Below are positions 45,666 to 57,260 of a stretch of DNA of 64,000 nt, in pieces (within the stretch, counting starts at the first letter, position 1; each line of letters begins with the position of its first letter). The translations under genes and the position numbers were made by a program. The notes under the pieces were generated by a model that saw nothing but the letters and a program-made list of their open reading frames with translations, was not told the origin of the DNA and ran no database searches. The stretch is from Phytophthora quininea (lineage: Eukaryota > Oomycota > Peronosporomycetes > Peronosporales > Peronosporaceae), in assembly GCA_011947345.1 (NCBI GenBank), contig JAAVTG010000598.1:19103-83102 (forward strand). Direction: 5' to 3'.

Positions 45666-47461
45666 TCAAGGCCGAGCATTTCTCGTCGTGCGCCTTGTCA
45701 ATCTTTGAGGTCGCCGGATGGTTACTCTTTCAGTGGTTTGTCGGGCACGAGCTCTGTTCGCTGGTCTTACAGACGCAGCTCGCCCCGGTCTGCCTCTTGC
45801 CGATGGTCTCCCACGTGTCGCTTGAGCTCTTCGTCTTCGGGTTGGAACAACGTCAACAGTTGCTGGTAATTGGATAGCACCGTGAGGTGGGGCTGTTGCT
45901 CTGCGGTTCGTGATATCAGTTAACAGCTGGACATAGCGTTGAGAGAGCATGTCGATAGTCCCGACGAAGGATGCGAGGTAGGGATGGGCTGACGTGATCG
46001 CCGAGTTCAGCTCCCTGTTGAACCGTCCCAAAGGATTGTTAGTCCTGCACACAACCGAGAGGTCAATGCCGTGGATGTTCTACACATCTGCTGGAAAGCG
46101 CACCAGCCATGTGCGCCGGAAATAGTTCCAAAACTGAGTCCATCTTGTTGTGGAGTGCGCGATCCCACGACTCGAGCACCGGAGGCGGATCTGTCGCTCA
46201 ACATAGACCAGTCCGTGAGGGCCAATGTCACCCGGGGAATGACAGTCAGCATGTCTAGCATTCCGACCTCCATGGTGATGCTTACTTCTGGAGCGGGTAT
46301 GTGCAGTGCGATCATCCGGCGGCGGGTAGCTTGCTTAAAATGAAAATGACAACCCACCACGCGAGTATCTGGAAACACGATACCGACGGCATCGATCAGC
46401 GCTTGCTCAAAATCGACGACCACTTGTGCCGGGCGCAAGTTCTGACCGGTTGAATCGTTGACAAATCAGAGGAGCCTGGTGTAAATTTTGGCAGTTCGTC
46501 CGGTCGTTAGCGCGTAGAACACCGGAACGAACACGCGGCTTGCAGGATCATTCACCATCACAATGACACATTGGTGGAAGTGATGAGGCACGCTCCTGAA
46601 CGTGCCGTCAATGAAAAGTTAAAGTCCGGGATATCTGAGAATCTCCAGTAGTCTTGGGTGAGTCCATCCGATAAGTCTCTGAAGAGATCCGTTGTCGTAG
46701 AAGGTGTGCTGGAACTGAAAGAACGTGAGTTGGGTTCCCGAGACCAGGCTGAGATTGGGCACTTCAACCACTCCGTGTATATCACCACCGAAATGTTGAC
46801 GACGAATTCGATACACCCGCACAATCACCTGATCACGCGTTAGTCCTTGGATCACCACGTCATTGACCGGCTGGAAAAACTGCTGATTGACGGTATCCCA
46901 GATACGCTGCGCGGTTAAAGCCAAGTTTAAAGTTGCCAAGCGGTCAACTTCAGTCCCCATTCGCTCCGATACATTCACAAGTCGCCGCGGAATCTCGACG
47001 TCGGCTCGGCATGTATGCGGGGTGAAGTTGATGTACCGCTGCAGCCTCAAGTCGTAATTGACTTTCCCTCTGCATCGTGTTCGTCGATACACACTGCAGC
47101 GATACGACCACTTCTTGGATGATACGCGTGCGCGAGTGTACGCGTAACCATCGACTTGGATCACGCTCGCGTGCACCGGGGTATCTTCATGCTCAGAACT
47201 GTCGCTGTCTTCAGACGAACTTGAATCGGAGCTGTCGCTTGCATCGGATGTACTTGTTGACTCGAGTCCGCCAGTACGGGTTCTGGCATCTTCCACCATC
47301 TCGTTGCCCGCAGTGTCGACACCAGTATCCCCTTCTATCACCGGAACAGGGCCAGTGACCTGATCTTCGTCTTCTTCAACTGGTGGATCACCGAAATCCC
47401 AGTCTTCGTCGTAGTTGTCGCCTTCGTCAAATGTACCGTCGTGCACGAACACCTCGGACAT
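45666..47461 (-). pseudogene. MULE transposase 1 (Mutator-like), frameshifted
   Basis: The minus strand opens at 47461 with an acidic, Ser-rich N-terminus. A FLYWCH/WRKY-like zinc-binding region follows (KKWSYRCSVYRRTRCRGKV...TPHTC). The MULE core starts with LFIDGTF (near 46612, one in-frame TAA just before it), then VVVDFEQAL and CHFHFKQA (near 46430-46340). After a frame change it ends with NNPLGRFNREL, where the catalytic E of NPLE is G. The tail is Arg-rich. It cuts and moves Mutator-type elements; this copy lacks an intact frame and one acidic residue. It lies inside the PIF1-like gene. Confidence 0.82.
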
Positions 47462-48396
47462 CGTAGAAACGTGAGCTGAAATGAGTGGCTAGAAGGGCGT
47501 CGGATTGGAACTTTTGGAAGTGAGGTTCGAGTTGGGGATTCCTAGGTTTTCTTATGAGATATCGCAAACTAACCGAAACCTTAAAATACGCTGGTGCGAC
47601 TGTGCAAATACGCTAGTGCGACTGTGCAAAATGAGAATTGGCGTGCGTTCCTTGCGTAACTCGCGTAGGTAAATCTAAATAAAACCTTTGGGACTTGCAG
47701 GTTTTGAAACCTAACAACCTCAGCATCAATTGGTAACATTTCTATACCAAAGGAATGCTTATGGCCGATGAAAAGATTTTCCCAGTTGATATTTTCAGAA
47801 ATTCTTAAGCAAAAAGGCCAGAGTTTCAGGAATATGACGACTAGTTGGATAATAAGGAACGATAATTTTGTAGGGTCTCCCCGTTACATAGACCACCTCC
47901 CTATGCCTGGACATGAAATGGTTCTGATATTATCAGACTCCAGTTTTCTGTCCGGTACACGAATGTACATTGAGCATAGTAACGGTGATTTGAACATAAC
48001 TAATATGGTGATATGGACCAGCTAGAGTAGGATGGTGATTACCGCTTTACCGGGCATCACAAAAGAGCTGGTTAAACTCTCCATCCCTCATCATCGCCTT
48101 TTCGTTGTCCGGGCTCCGCCTTTCAAACCAAGTCAACAACTCAGAAGTAGCAAAATGACCTAGAAATGATCCTGTATTATGGTCATCCGTTTTGCTGCTA
48201 TGAAACCACCAAAGCCGCTATGTTCTGTATTCCTAACAATCCCATACGTACGCATATGCCTATCCCCTTTATGCTTGTGTCGGGTGAGACGCGCCAGAGT
48301 TATCTGTTTGCATTGATATCAAAGGTGATAGATTTACCATAACTCTTTAATTTACTTACTATTTTATGATCCTGCTTTGGGTCTCGCTATCCCTGA
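47462..48396. other. Insertion remainder, no recognisable gene
   Basis: AT-rich sequence between the MULE frame and the PIF1 3' part. A 23-bp direct repeat (aaatacgct.gtgcgactgtgc) occurs twice near 47585-47632. Terminal inverted repeats of the MULE could not be placed. Confidence 0.35.
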
Positions 48397-49373
48397 GTGA
48401 TCCTCGAAAAACGCTGCTATTTTCTAAATGGCCTCGGATCGGGTCTCAAGACCCGAATCGTGACCGGACCCGCCGGTGATAAAAAAAAGGTTACCCCATC
48501 GTGTATGATCTCATTTTTCACACTACCTATCATTCTTATCCAGATTACAGATGTGTATCTTGGTCCTTCGTTCCTGACGGACGTTTGTCCCGATCATGCC
48601 ACGAAATATCAGCTGGGGTAAGAAAAATAGCGACGCTCGCGTGATTCGCAGAGGAAGACCTCTACGCCTTGCTTACGGTATGACTATTCGTAAGGTACAA
48701 GGATTAGCTTGTCATAAAGTTGTCTTTCACAGCAATTCAGTGCCAAGCGTATCATTTGCGTATGTAGCATTATCGCGTGTGCGAGAACGAAACTCGATAA
48801 TGCTAACGCAACCACGTGCCATGGAGAAGCTAAAGACGGCGCCAGAAAAGGTAGTAGATTTTGCTGCTGAAGAAGCTCGTGTTGCCAACGCAGTTGCAAA
48901 AACGATGGCAGCGGCGCTACCTATCGTTCAAGCAATGAAACTGCTTGCGCAGCGGCACAACAGCAGTGTGTGCCCGCGATCCTAGGCTTGCTGCGCACAA
49001 CTCAGCCATGGCCTCCTTTCCCCTCCTCAAGTAACGTGGGAGCGAATGTCAGCATAGCATCATCACCTCTATTCATCCGCGCTCAAGAACGCGTTGAACC
49101 GACAACCATCACAAACGAAGCGAGGTCACGATTACGATCTGCATTATCCTCACTCAACTACGCGCTGAACCAACAACGATCGCAAACGGAGCGAGGTCGC
49201 GATGAAGACGGTCTGCATGCAGAGAGAAGTTGCCTAGCCGATAACGGAGTAGGAACCCGGGAACCCATTGAATATGCACGCGAGAAGCAAAAGGCTGGTC
49301 ATTTTCTTGGTGAAAGGAAGCACCACACGCGAAAAAGTAGTGCTAGGATTAAACTGCTCCCATATATGTTGTT

Positions 49374-49870
49374 TCACTGCTCCAGCCTTTGTAGATGATC
49401 CGACATTATTTTATCAAACTGCGCGAGAAGCCGTTTGTCACTTTGCATTCGACGAACAACCTCGTAGCGTTGCGCCTTCAAAATGCTCACAAGAAGCCCC
49501 GATATTGTATCTGGCGGATAATACTGACTTGATGAACTACTCTCTTGGACGGATTGTACAGGTAATGCTTCCGGAGACAGACACACTTGCTCATGGTGGC
49601 TGGCCGCGGACTTCTCTTGAGCGTTCGGTGGTAGTATCGCCGCAGATGCGTTAGGTCGACTCGACTCGCTTCCTTTCTTAGTCATGATGCGGTTTGTTAA
49701 TTGACGCTGTCGCCGTTGCCGTTGAAGTGTGTTTTGGTGCTGGTGGTGATATTCGCACAACAAGTGACGTTCACCATTCTTTTCACGGCACGATCGCGAT
49801 GGCATCCACTGCGATGCCCACATTCTTGCTTCTTCAGATGGATGTCCGCCAGATTGGTGTCTGATTGCGT
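49374..49870 (-). pseudogene. Tandem Cys/His-domain gene, 3' part (third domain)
   Basis: The minus strand carries one Cys/His module split by a frame change: ECGHRSGC in one frame, then KNGERHLLCEYHHQHQN in the next. A polar region follows and the C-terminal helix GLLVSILKAQRYEVVRRM ends at 49374. Rejoining across the MULE 2 target site puts the first cysteines in the same frame as the domains at 51914-52471, so these are parts of one interrupted gene. Its function is unknown. Confidence 0.6.
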
Positions 49871-49879
49871 TGCATCAGC
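49871..49879. repeat. 9-bp target duplication of MULE 2, left
   Basis: TGCATCAGC, repeated exactly at 51905-51913. Nine bases is the usual length for Mutator-like elements. Confidence 0.85.
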
Positions 49880-51904
49880 GGGAGATTTTTTTCTACCTAA
49901 AAATCTTCTAAAACAATCCTAAATTCCTAAAAAATCCCTGTATAAATATTTTTAGGTGTGTTTTAGAAGTCGTGTCGGACACCAAAATCAGGGTAAAAAG
50001 AGAAGTTGTGTATTGATTACGGCTACCGATATTATGCAAAGAACTCAGTAGAGAGGCGGTGTGTGGAAACGGTAGCAAATCTGGTGGCTCGTGCGCGTTG
50101 CCGCTGTTCAATCTGCTAGTTCTGCAGGGATTGTCGGATATGTCACGTCAGCTACATCAGACCCATCTTCAACTCCATCTTCGATGCGACGCAGGCGTTC
50201 AAAGAACCGCTGTGACTCGTTCTTGCACACTTGCATGAAGGTCATCAAGTTGGGGTGCGACCGATGGAATTGCGAGGCGAACACACGGTTGTACGACTCC
50301 AGAGGGTTGTTTGTCTTGGCTATGAGGTCCACATTGTCTCTCAACATGTGGTGCACGTTCCACGTATCCAAATCGTAGCGTTTCAACCACGTCGCGCGAA
50401 AATACTTCCAGAAGGAAGCCCACTTGGTCTTATCGCCTCGCCGCGGCTCCAGCTGTGACGATACATGCGCAATACCCTGGTCCATCTTTGGACGAGGGAG
50501 CACCGTAAGTAAATCGAGACATCCGGGCCGCATGCTTGCCTGTACTTGGTCTCGTGGGATGTGCAAAGCAATCATTTTCCGGCGGATAGCTTGCTTCCAG
50601 TGGAAAAGACAGCCCACACGATGGGCATCTGGAAACTGGTCTTTGACACTCTGCAGCAAAGCCAGCTCGAAATCACAGCAGACGACACCAGGGTTGAGCT
50701 TCATCCCGCTTTGCACTTTGATCCAGTGGAGGATGTGCCAATACGTCCAGTCGGTTTTAGCTTGTGCCAGGACGTAAAAACAGGGACGAAAATATTGTGG
50801 CCGTGGTCGTAAACCATGGCAATTACCACCTGCTTGAAAGGCCTTGGAGCAATTGAAAATGTCCCGTCGATGAAGAGTTGAATTCCGGGATGGTTCAGGA
50901 GGTGGAGGAGACCAGGATGGGCGAATCCAATCAGTCGATGCAGTTCACGCTCACGCATGTAAGAAATGTTGAACTGCAGAAAGGGACGGTGGTCATCTGT
51001 AGACAGGAATCTGTGCGGTGGCATCTCGATGGCGCGAAAGGCATCTCCGCCAGTTGAAGCGTCTCTGGCACGGTATGCCAGATCTCTGCCAGCCCGTTTC
51101 TTGATCAGGTTGAGCCCAGTCGCACGGCCATAGCGAGTAATCATTTGTTGTCGAGCCCACTCCCACACGGCGGAAGCTGTAGGAATCAGGTCTTCGGATG
51201 CCTTTTGCCGTATCAGCGCTGCCATCTCGTCCGTCACGTCGCGTACGGGAGCTGTCTCAGTCGCGGTACACGTGTGCTCGCCACGAAATTCGATGAACGA
51301 CCCGTCTCTAGCTGACTCATCTTCATCTTCTTGACTACGGTCACCATCAATAGACGAGGGTAATCCACATCGTTGACGCTACTTTCGTCACTTGCGCTTG
51401 CGTCGGACCGGCTGTCTTGGTCGTCATTTTCGCTCTTGGAATGCTGATCAGGCCTAGCCAGTAGTCTAGCTCGCTTCGCTTTTTGTGATCAGCCGGATAC
51501 TTGATGAGCTTGGCGAGGCATTTTGTTGATCCGTATTTGGCGCAGCTGTAGTACTCTGTGCCCTTGTAGCTCCGCTTGAAGTCGAATTTGTGTCCGTTGT
51601 ACCACATGGCTAGTTGAAAACTGAATGAAAGCCACTGAATGAAAGGTTCTAACCAGGAATCATGCTAACACAGTCTCATTTTCTATTGTTGTGGGTAAGA
51701 ACGTCAACTAAATCAATCGCAGGGCCTCGCATCTCATGCGCGCTCTAAAAAAATAGGTCTTTTTAGGAACATCCTGACTCCGTTTAGGTTGTTTTTAGAA
51801 GGCGGTCGTACCTGCTTTAGGCCACTTTTAGGCAACAAATTGTATACTTTTAGGAATTTTTAGGTACGTTTTAGAAGAGTTTTAGGTAAAAATCGCACCC
51901 ATCC
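49880..51904 (-). mobile_element. MULE 2 (Mutator-like element, 2025 bp)
   Basis: Bounded by a 9-bp duplication. The ends are imperfect inverted repeats: GGGAGATTTTTTTCTACCTAAAAATCTTC at the left against GGATGG...GATTTTTACCTAAAACTCTTC read inward from the right. AT-rich TCTAAAA/CCTAAAA motifs recur over about 100 bp at each end. It carries one transposase frame on the minus strand. Confidence 0.88.
50108..51607 (-). pseudogene. MULE 2 transposase
   Basis: A FLYWCH-like start (YSCAKYGSTKCLAKL; ATG at 51607) is followed, after a frame change near 51240, by the linker and the first catalytic motif IQLFIDGTFSIAPRPF. A second frame change near 50705 leads to VVCCDFELALLQSV, CLFHWKQAIRRKM and NNPLESYNR, which gives all three acidic residues (D, D, E) and the CxxHW-type motif of MULE transposases. 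The end is VPKC-free and acidic. Two indels separate otherwise intact blocks, so it was active recently or is damaged only in the assembly. Confidence 0.85.
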
Positions 51905-51913
51905 TGCATCAGC
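51905..51913. repeat. 9-bp target duplication of MULE 2, right
   Basis: Second TGCATCAGC. Confidence 0.85.
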
Positions 51914-52471
51914 ACCTGATGTGGGTTTGCTTCTGCGCACAGCAGATTGGAGACTGAAGGCCTCAGCTCTCATGGTTGACGTCTGTGCAACTTCACTTGG
52001 AGAAACCCCATCACGTTCTTGCGATTGTGGGGCTCTTCGTGAACTCGAGAATTGCTTTTGACGCTGATCAGCATTCTGCAGCTGACGGTGGCGCTCACAT
52101 AACCAATGAAGACCTCCATTTCTCTTAACAGCTCTCTTGAGCACATTGACTGGGGTGCTTGCATACACGACCTGGGTGAGGTAGGGTCGGCTCTGCAAGT
52201 ACTCCACCGAGAACCGACGCCGTTCTGTTTTTCGCTTCACAGGCTTGAACTTCTGGGAGCCTTGAACATGCGGAAGCGCGGCGGCGCTTTTGGTCCATGC
52301 GAGCTTGCTGACGGTGGATCTCACACATTGAATGCAGCTCCCCGTTGCGTTTGGTTGTTGGCTTACCCTTGCACTCCGGCGAGAACTTGCACTGCCACAA
52401 GTCACATAGTCCTGGAAGAATATAAGCCTAGGCGCTTCTAGCTGCAGCTTTACTCGAAACAGGAGGCTCAC
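51914..52471 (-). pseudogene. Tandem Cys/His-domain gene, 5' part (domains 1 and 2)
   Basis: Two modules of the pattern C-x5-C ... NG-x2-H-x2-C-x2-H. Module 1 is CKFSPEC ... KRNGELHSMCEIHRQQ (near 52395-52300). Module 2 is CKHPSQC ... KRNGGLHWLCERHRQLQN (near 52165-52075), with a frame change in its middle. The spacing suggests a small zinc-binding unit (inference). The frame then runs into the MULE 2 target site. I do not recognise a named domain; similar RNG-H-C-H strings are, to my recollection, common in oomycete hypothetical proteins. Confidence 0.6.
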
Positions 52472-52736
52472 CTGGCATAGATCTTCGGCTGATTGCTCTT
52501 GGGCTGATTCGGTGCAAATGACTCCATCGAAAGGGCGTCGTTAACCGGGAAAATACCGGTTTATGTCGCCCTTTAGCAACCCGTTTACTGGGATGCTGCC
52601 ATACTAGTTAAAACAATCGCAAGTCACCTTGGAGTTCGTCCCATTTTTTTTACCATTTTTGGCAAATGTATATAGTAAATTTGGTATGATCTTAAAACGG
52701 CGCGCCTTTTCGTGTCATTTTTCATTATCCAGCAGC

Positions 52737-54933
52737 ATGAGCGAACTGCAGTTGATAGTCGAGTGTCTGAACAAGGAGCCATTCCGCCTCGGCCTCACGC
52801 TCGTCGCCTTCGATGAAAAAAGCAACTTCGAGTTGCTGCAGATTCTGCATGAGGTTTTCGTAGAGATCGACCCTGCACGCCACTCGGGCGTCGACCTTCG
52901 CGCTGAGGCGGACGAGGCCCGAGCCCAGCGTTATTTGGAGTTCCTACAGCTGCTCAAGTTTCCCCTTCCCAGAGACATCGACGGCTTCAGAGAGGCGCTC
53001 GTCCATGGAGACCGGCAGACCATCTACAATCTGCTGTTCTGGGCTCTAAAGAGTCTCTCTGCTCATCAGAAACGAGCGTACCTGGGGCGCTTCCTGGCGC
53101 CTCTCAATGTGCCACAAGAGTACTTCGGAGATGGCTGTACGTTTGGAATGTTTTTTATGATTTATTGTTAAGTTTTCACCGAGCTTATTTGATGTTTTTT
53201 CAGCTTTGAACGCCATGTTCGAGCACTACCAGCAGCTGCAGAATCAATTCAAGGGAATTCACAAAGAAGTGGAGCAGTTAAGGAAAGCCAAGTCACGTCC
53301 TGGAGAACTCCGACGCGAAATCGCCCAGCTGGAAGAAGAGTCTCAACAATTAACGGAGAAGATCGCCAACTTGCGTAAGAAGACGGCGTCGGACTCTGGA
53401 GCTGGAGGGTTCCAAGAAGTTCTTGCAGCGACGAGTTCACTTCGCAAGGAACAAGAAGAGCAGGCGAAGCTTGGGGAGCGAAAGCGAGACCAACTGCTGT
53501 CGCTTTCACTAGCTGAGAAGAGAGCGAAAGAGGCGGAAGTGCGGCTTCAGGACTTACGAGGCTCACTAGCTCAAGATGCTTCGCCGGAGCAACTCTTTGA
53601 GCGCCTGCAGACACAAGTGGGGCGCAATAACGATATTCTTACGAACAAGTTCCCTGCGGAATTCCGTGCACAGCAGGAGACGTTGCAGCGTCTTGAACAG
53701 GCCTTGAGTGAGCCTCCGAAAACGGAACATGATATTGCAGACATGGAGGACGAAGTGCAGGCACTGAAGCGAGTCATCCAGCAGTATCAAGCGCAGATTG
53801 CTGATGCCCAAATGGCTCAAGGCAGTGGCGATGGCGAAGATAAATTGGCGATGTTCCGACAACACGCCAACGTGCAGTCGAAGAAGCTTGCTGAAAGGGA
53901 GGAGGCGCTGGAGCAGCTTCGTGTCGACAAGCAGCGCCTCCAACGCAATATCGAGGACCTGGAGAGCAAACTGGCGTCGATCTCTGGCAGTAAATTCATG
54001 AGTCGCGACGAGTTCAAGCAATACGCCACCACGCTGCGTAACAAAACCAACCAGTACAAGAAGGTCAAAGCGGAGCTTGCAGAACTCACAGCTGAGAGTG
54101 TCGTGCTGCATCGAACGGAGCAGCTTCTGAAGAGCAAGGACGCAGATTTGGAAGGCTTCCTTCGCGACCTTGAGCGCCAGAAAGGTGTCAGCGGATTCCT
54201 TGCAACGCAAGACAAGATCGACGACATCTCGGTGCAGAATGCGCGAGTGAACGCACTCAAAGGCGAAACGCTTGAAGAAATCTCGCGCGTGGTTACCGAC
54301 ATCAACCAGGCATTAAAGGAGCGCAAGAACCAACTAGCTCCGCAGATTAAAGAGCTGCGCACTGTTCGACAGCGTTATCAGGAGATGGAGCAAGTTTACT
54401 TAGAACGGAAGGCTCAGTATGATCATACTGCGGTCGGACTGGAAGCTGAACGACTCAAACTCGAGCAGGAATGTGCTGCATTCCAAGAGGACGCTCTGCG
54501 AGAGGAGTCGCAGTATCACTTGCTGAACTGCCAGCTTCAGTTGCAACAAGGCAAAGCCGACAAGATTGCTCAAGAGATTGAGTTCGAACAGGGAAATTCC
54601 AGCGCTCGTCTTCTGAGAGACATCCGGTCGTTCCAAGAGCTCTACAAGCACAAGGTGGCACAGCAGGAATCGCTCACGAAGGAGCTGCGTAAGCAGCAGA
54701 AGACGTTGAAGACTTCGGCGCCAGCCAAGAAGCAGCAGCGCGAGATGTTTGAAGGATTACTGGAGCTGCTCAACTGCAAGGCGCGACTAGCTCAGCAAGA
54801 AAACCAGGGCGGAAACGCTGCGAATCGAAATGGCGGAGGTGTCGGAGGAGCTGGCCAGGACCTCTTTGATGGTCGTACGGACATTGCGCACTACGATGTC
54901 GGTGGCGCTAATGTCATGACTCTCGAGGCGTAG
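52737..54933 (+). CDS. IFT81: Intraflagellar transport protein 81 (IFT-B core)
   Basis: Two exons, 52737-53136 and 53204-54933, with a 67-nt intron (GTACGT...TTTTTCAG) give 709 aa; human IFT81 is slightly shorter (about 676). The N-terminal 130 residues form the CH-like tubulin-binding domain with the hallmark CLNKEPFR near residue 8, FELLQILHEVF and KRAYLGRFLAPLNVP. The remainder is a long coiled coil. IFT81 works with IFT74 in the IFT-B complex, binding and carrying tubulin into the growing flagellum. The start was taken at MSELQLIVECLNKEPFR because the frame upstream lacks conservation. The gene looks intact and is good evidence for a zoospore-forming organism. It runs tail to tail with the kinase gene, 61 bp apart. 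Confidence 0.95.
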
Positions 54934-54994
54934 GAAGCGTTGCTGAGCGTATCGTCAATAAATTGCATTAGTTCATAAGGAGTTGGCCAGTCGT

Positions 54995-56750
54995 CTAACT
55001 GCTCAAGTCTTCTAGTTGGCGTTCGAGCTCCGCCTTTTGTTTTTGGAAGCGGTGATCCAGTTCTTCACGATCGCGTTCGTAGTCGAGCTCGAGTTGAAGC
55101 AGTTTCTGCTCCACTGCACGAATCGAAGTGACTGCAGTCTCACCAGTAGCCCCCGCTGCGCGAATTGTCGCCGACTTTGCCGGAGATGCGTTCGACGGAG
55201 ATGTAAATCGGCGGAAGTACTTCATGAAGGACGGCTCGTTGTTTTCTGCCTCGGGTCGTGCGGCTTCGTCTTTGGAGACATCGCAACCCCTGTCAAGATT
55301 GGAGCTGGGGATCTGAGCAACAGGAGCAGGCGGCGGACGGACAGTCCCTGAAGCGCTCGTGGGGATCATCGTGCCGTACAAGTCGCTGGAGGTGATCTCT
55401 CGCTCGCGATTTTCAGTCCCCGACATCTTTGCCGTTGAGTTAGTTGCACCACCTCGAAACACCATCGTACCACAACTTTCTTCACCAGCAGAGATACCGG
55501 ACGAGAACACTGTGGTTCCTCCGCCGAGGTCATATCTCAAAGACGAGTCGACAGTGTTGAAGTCGCTGTGTCGAACCGAAGAGAAGCCTACCGCTGTATC
55601 GGAACCTCCAAACCGACCAGTGCCGTTGCTAAGGAGCGAGCCATTGCGCAGCATTGTGCTAAGGGACGCCACAGAGAGGAACCGTCAGGACGACCAGTGG
55701 CAGCGTCGCGGAACGCTGCCTCATCCTGAGCGCCGCGTTCACGAGCTTCGTGGACAAGTTCCAGACTCTGCTCCACAAGCTCTTGAAGCACCGGTAAGCC
55801 AACCATGCGACTTCCGCTAGAAGCAGCACGGTCAGCACTTGCCCGCAATCGCTCGACATTTTTGCTGATGAACGGATGACGCAGCAAGTCCTCGGCCGAC
55901 GCACGCTCTTGTGGGTCTTTCTTCAAGCAATTCGCAATGAAATCGCGGAACTCGGGTGAGTACTTCCTGGGTTCACGCAGCTCAGGCGGAGCGCGGTTGG
56001 GGATCATGAAGATCGCTCGCATCGGGTGCATGTGAGCAAGTGGAGGCTCGCCCTCGGCAAGTTCGATCGCCGTAATGCCCAGCGACCAAAGATCAGCCTT
56101 GCCATCGTATTGAGATTCCTGGATCACTTCAGGCGCCATCCAGAATGGCGTTCCGATCACTGTGCGGCGCTTGCCTACCGTCGCGGTGAGCTGCGCCGAC
56201 ACACCAAAGTCGGCCAACTTGGCCACACCGTCGTCGTTGAGCAGCAAGTTCCCGGCTTTAATGTCACGGTGGATCAGTCCGCGGGAGTGCAAGTGAGCAA
56301 CTCCCAACGCAACGTTCGCACAAACTGCCGCGATCTCCGGCTCCGACAGAACTTGGCGACCACGCAGGACGTGCAGATCCGCTAGCGACCCCGCGCCACA
56401 AAACTCCATGGCGATCCACAAGTGCGACTCGTACGAGAAGCTGCCGCGGTACTGCACCACGAACGGAGACTCGCAGCGCTCGAGGATGCGAATCTCCTTG
56501 GTCATCTCTTCGAACGCATCTCGATCTTCGCTCTCCACCGGCACCACCTTGAGCGCCACCACCTCGGCACTCGACTTGGTCACCGCCTTGTACACCTTGC
56601 CGTATGACCTGATGAGCAGCAGAAACGCGCACAATATAAGCAAAGCGTTCGAGAGGATCGCAGGCTTTGATGGCCAACTTACCCTTCGCCGATACGCTCC
56701 AGCACTTCGTAGACATCTTGCGGGTTTTCGTTCCGCTGGATCGTCGACAT
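54995..56750 (-). CDS. STE20/MST-type serine/threonine kinase (Hippo-like)
   Basis: Exon 1 (56750-56683) encodes MSTIQRNENPQDVYEVLERIGEG. A 74-nt intron (56682-56609; GTAAGT...CATCAG) splits the glycine loop, and exon 2 continues SYGKVYKAV. Visible motifs are VALKVV (ATP lysine), HRDIKAGNLL, DFGVSAQL and the STE20 signature GTPFWMAPEV. The C-terminal part is Ser/Thr- and Gly-rich with repeated GTM(V/I) strings and ends in a coiled coil (LLQLELDYERDREELDHRF) that resembles a SARAH dimerisation domain, as in MST1/2. A one-base frame change near 55690 separates kinase and tail. As both halves look functional, it may be a sequence error. Confidence 0.88.
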
Positions 56751-57260
56751 GGCGGAACTTTATGCCGACAGCACTGGAAAAGGCTGAATGCCCTCGCAGG
56801 TGCGACTGAGCACGAGGACGGGGCTCTGATAGTTGGAAAATGAGCTTGACATCGGAATGAAGGCGCCGGAATTAGCCCTCGCTGGCGTTGTCGACGTCAC
56901 TTGAAACGCAGACAAGAATTGCTGCTTCATGAACTGCGCACCTGACAACTTCAAGACCGTCCTGCATAAGACTTCAGCTATTTTCAACGATCAAGACTCG
57001 CACAAACACCAAACGATGTCGGAAGAGGAAAAACAACGTACACACCGTACGTACACCCTTGTTTATCATCGCCAGGACGACGAGAAACTACTCGAGCGTT
57101 CGGTGTCCTCCCCGCAATGTTCGCTATCTTCCACTTCGGGTCGCCGACCCCGGACACTTCTCGGTGTTCAACGAGGCTCATCGTCACCTCATTCTCCGTG
57201 CCGTCTGCATTTGATGGTCGTGAGGCGACAGCTCTAGCGCTCTACACATCTTAAGACTGC
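56751..57260. other. Intergenic, likely kinase promoter region
   Basis: No gene supported. This lies upstream of the kinase and downstream of the E2-like gene; both are on the minus strand. Confidence 0.5.

Larger units (their letters stand above)
44814..48985 (+). pseudogene. PIF1-like helicase C-terminal half, split by an insertion
   Basis: The upstream part (44814-45460) has GDSAQLDPV, GRELWEGI, an LT.QNRD stretch, then KLKLCVGAPVTLTYNLAQPAGLCNGTNAIV. The downstream part (about 48500-48985) has IILIQITDVYLGPSFL, AYGMTIRKVQGL and FAYVALSRVRERN, the last helicase motifs. Together they make the C-terminal half of a PIF1-family 5'-3' DNA helicase. About 3 kb of foreign sequence, including MULE coding regions on the opposite strand, separates them. 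There are further stops (near 44907 and 44969) and the Walker A half is absent. It differs from the Helitron helicase at the window start, so it may be from a host gene family or another element. Confidence 0.75.

Noticed and set aside
53566..54362. Minus-strand frames of 181 and 214 codons within IFT81
   Set aside because: Antisense shadows of the coiled-coil region; Leu/Ser-rich without domains.
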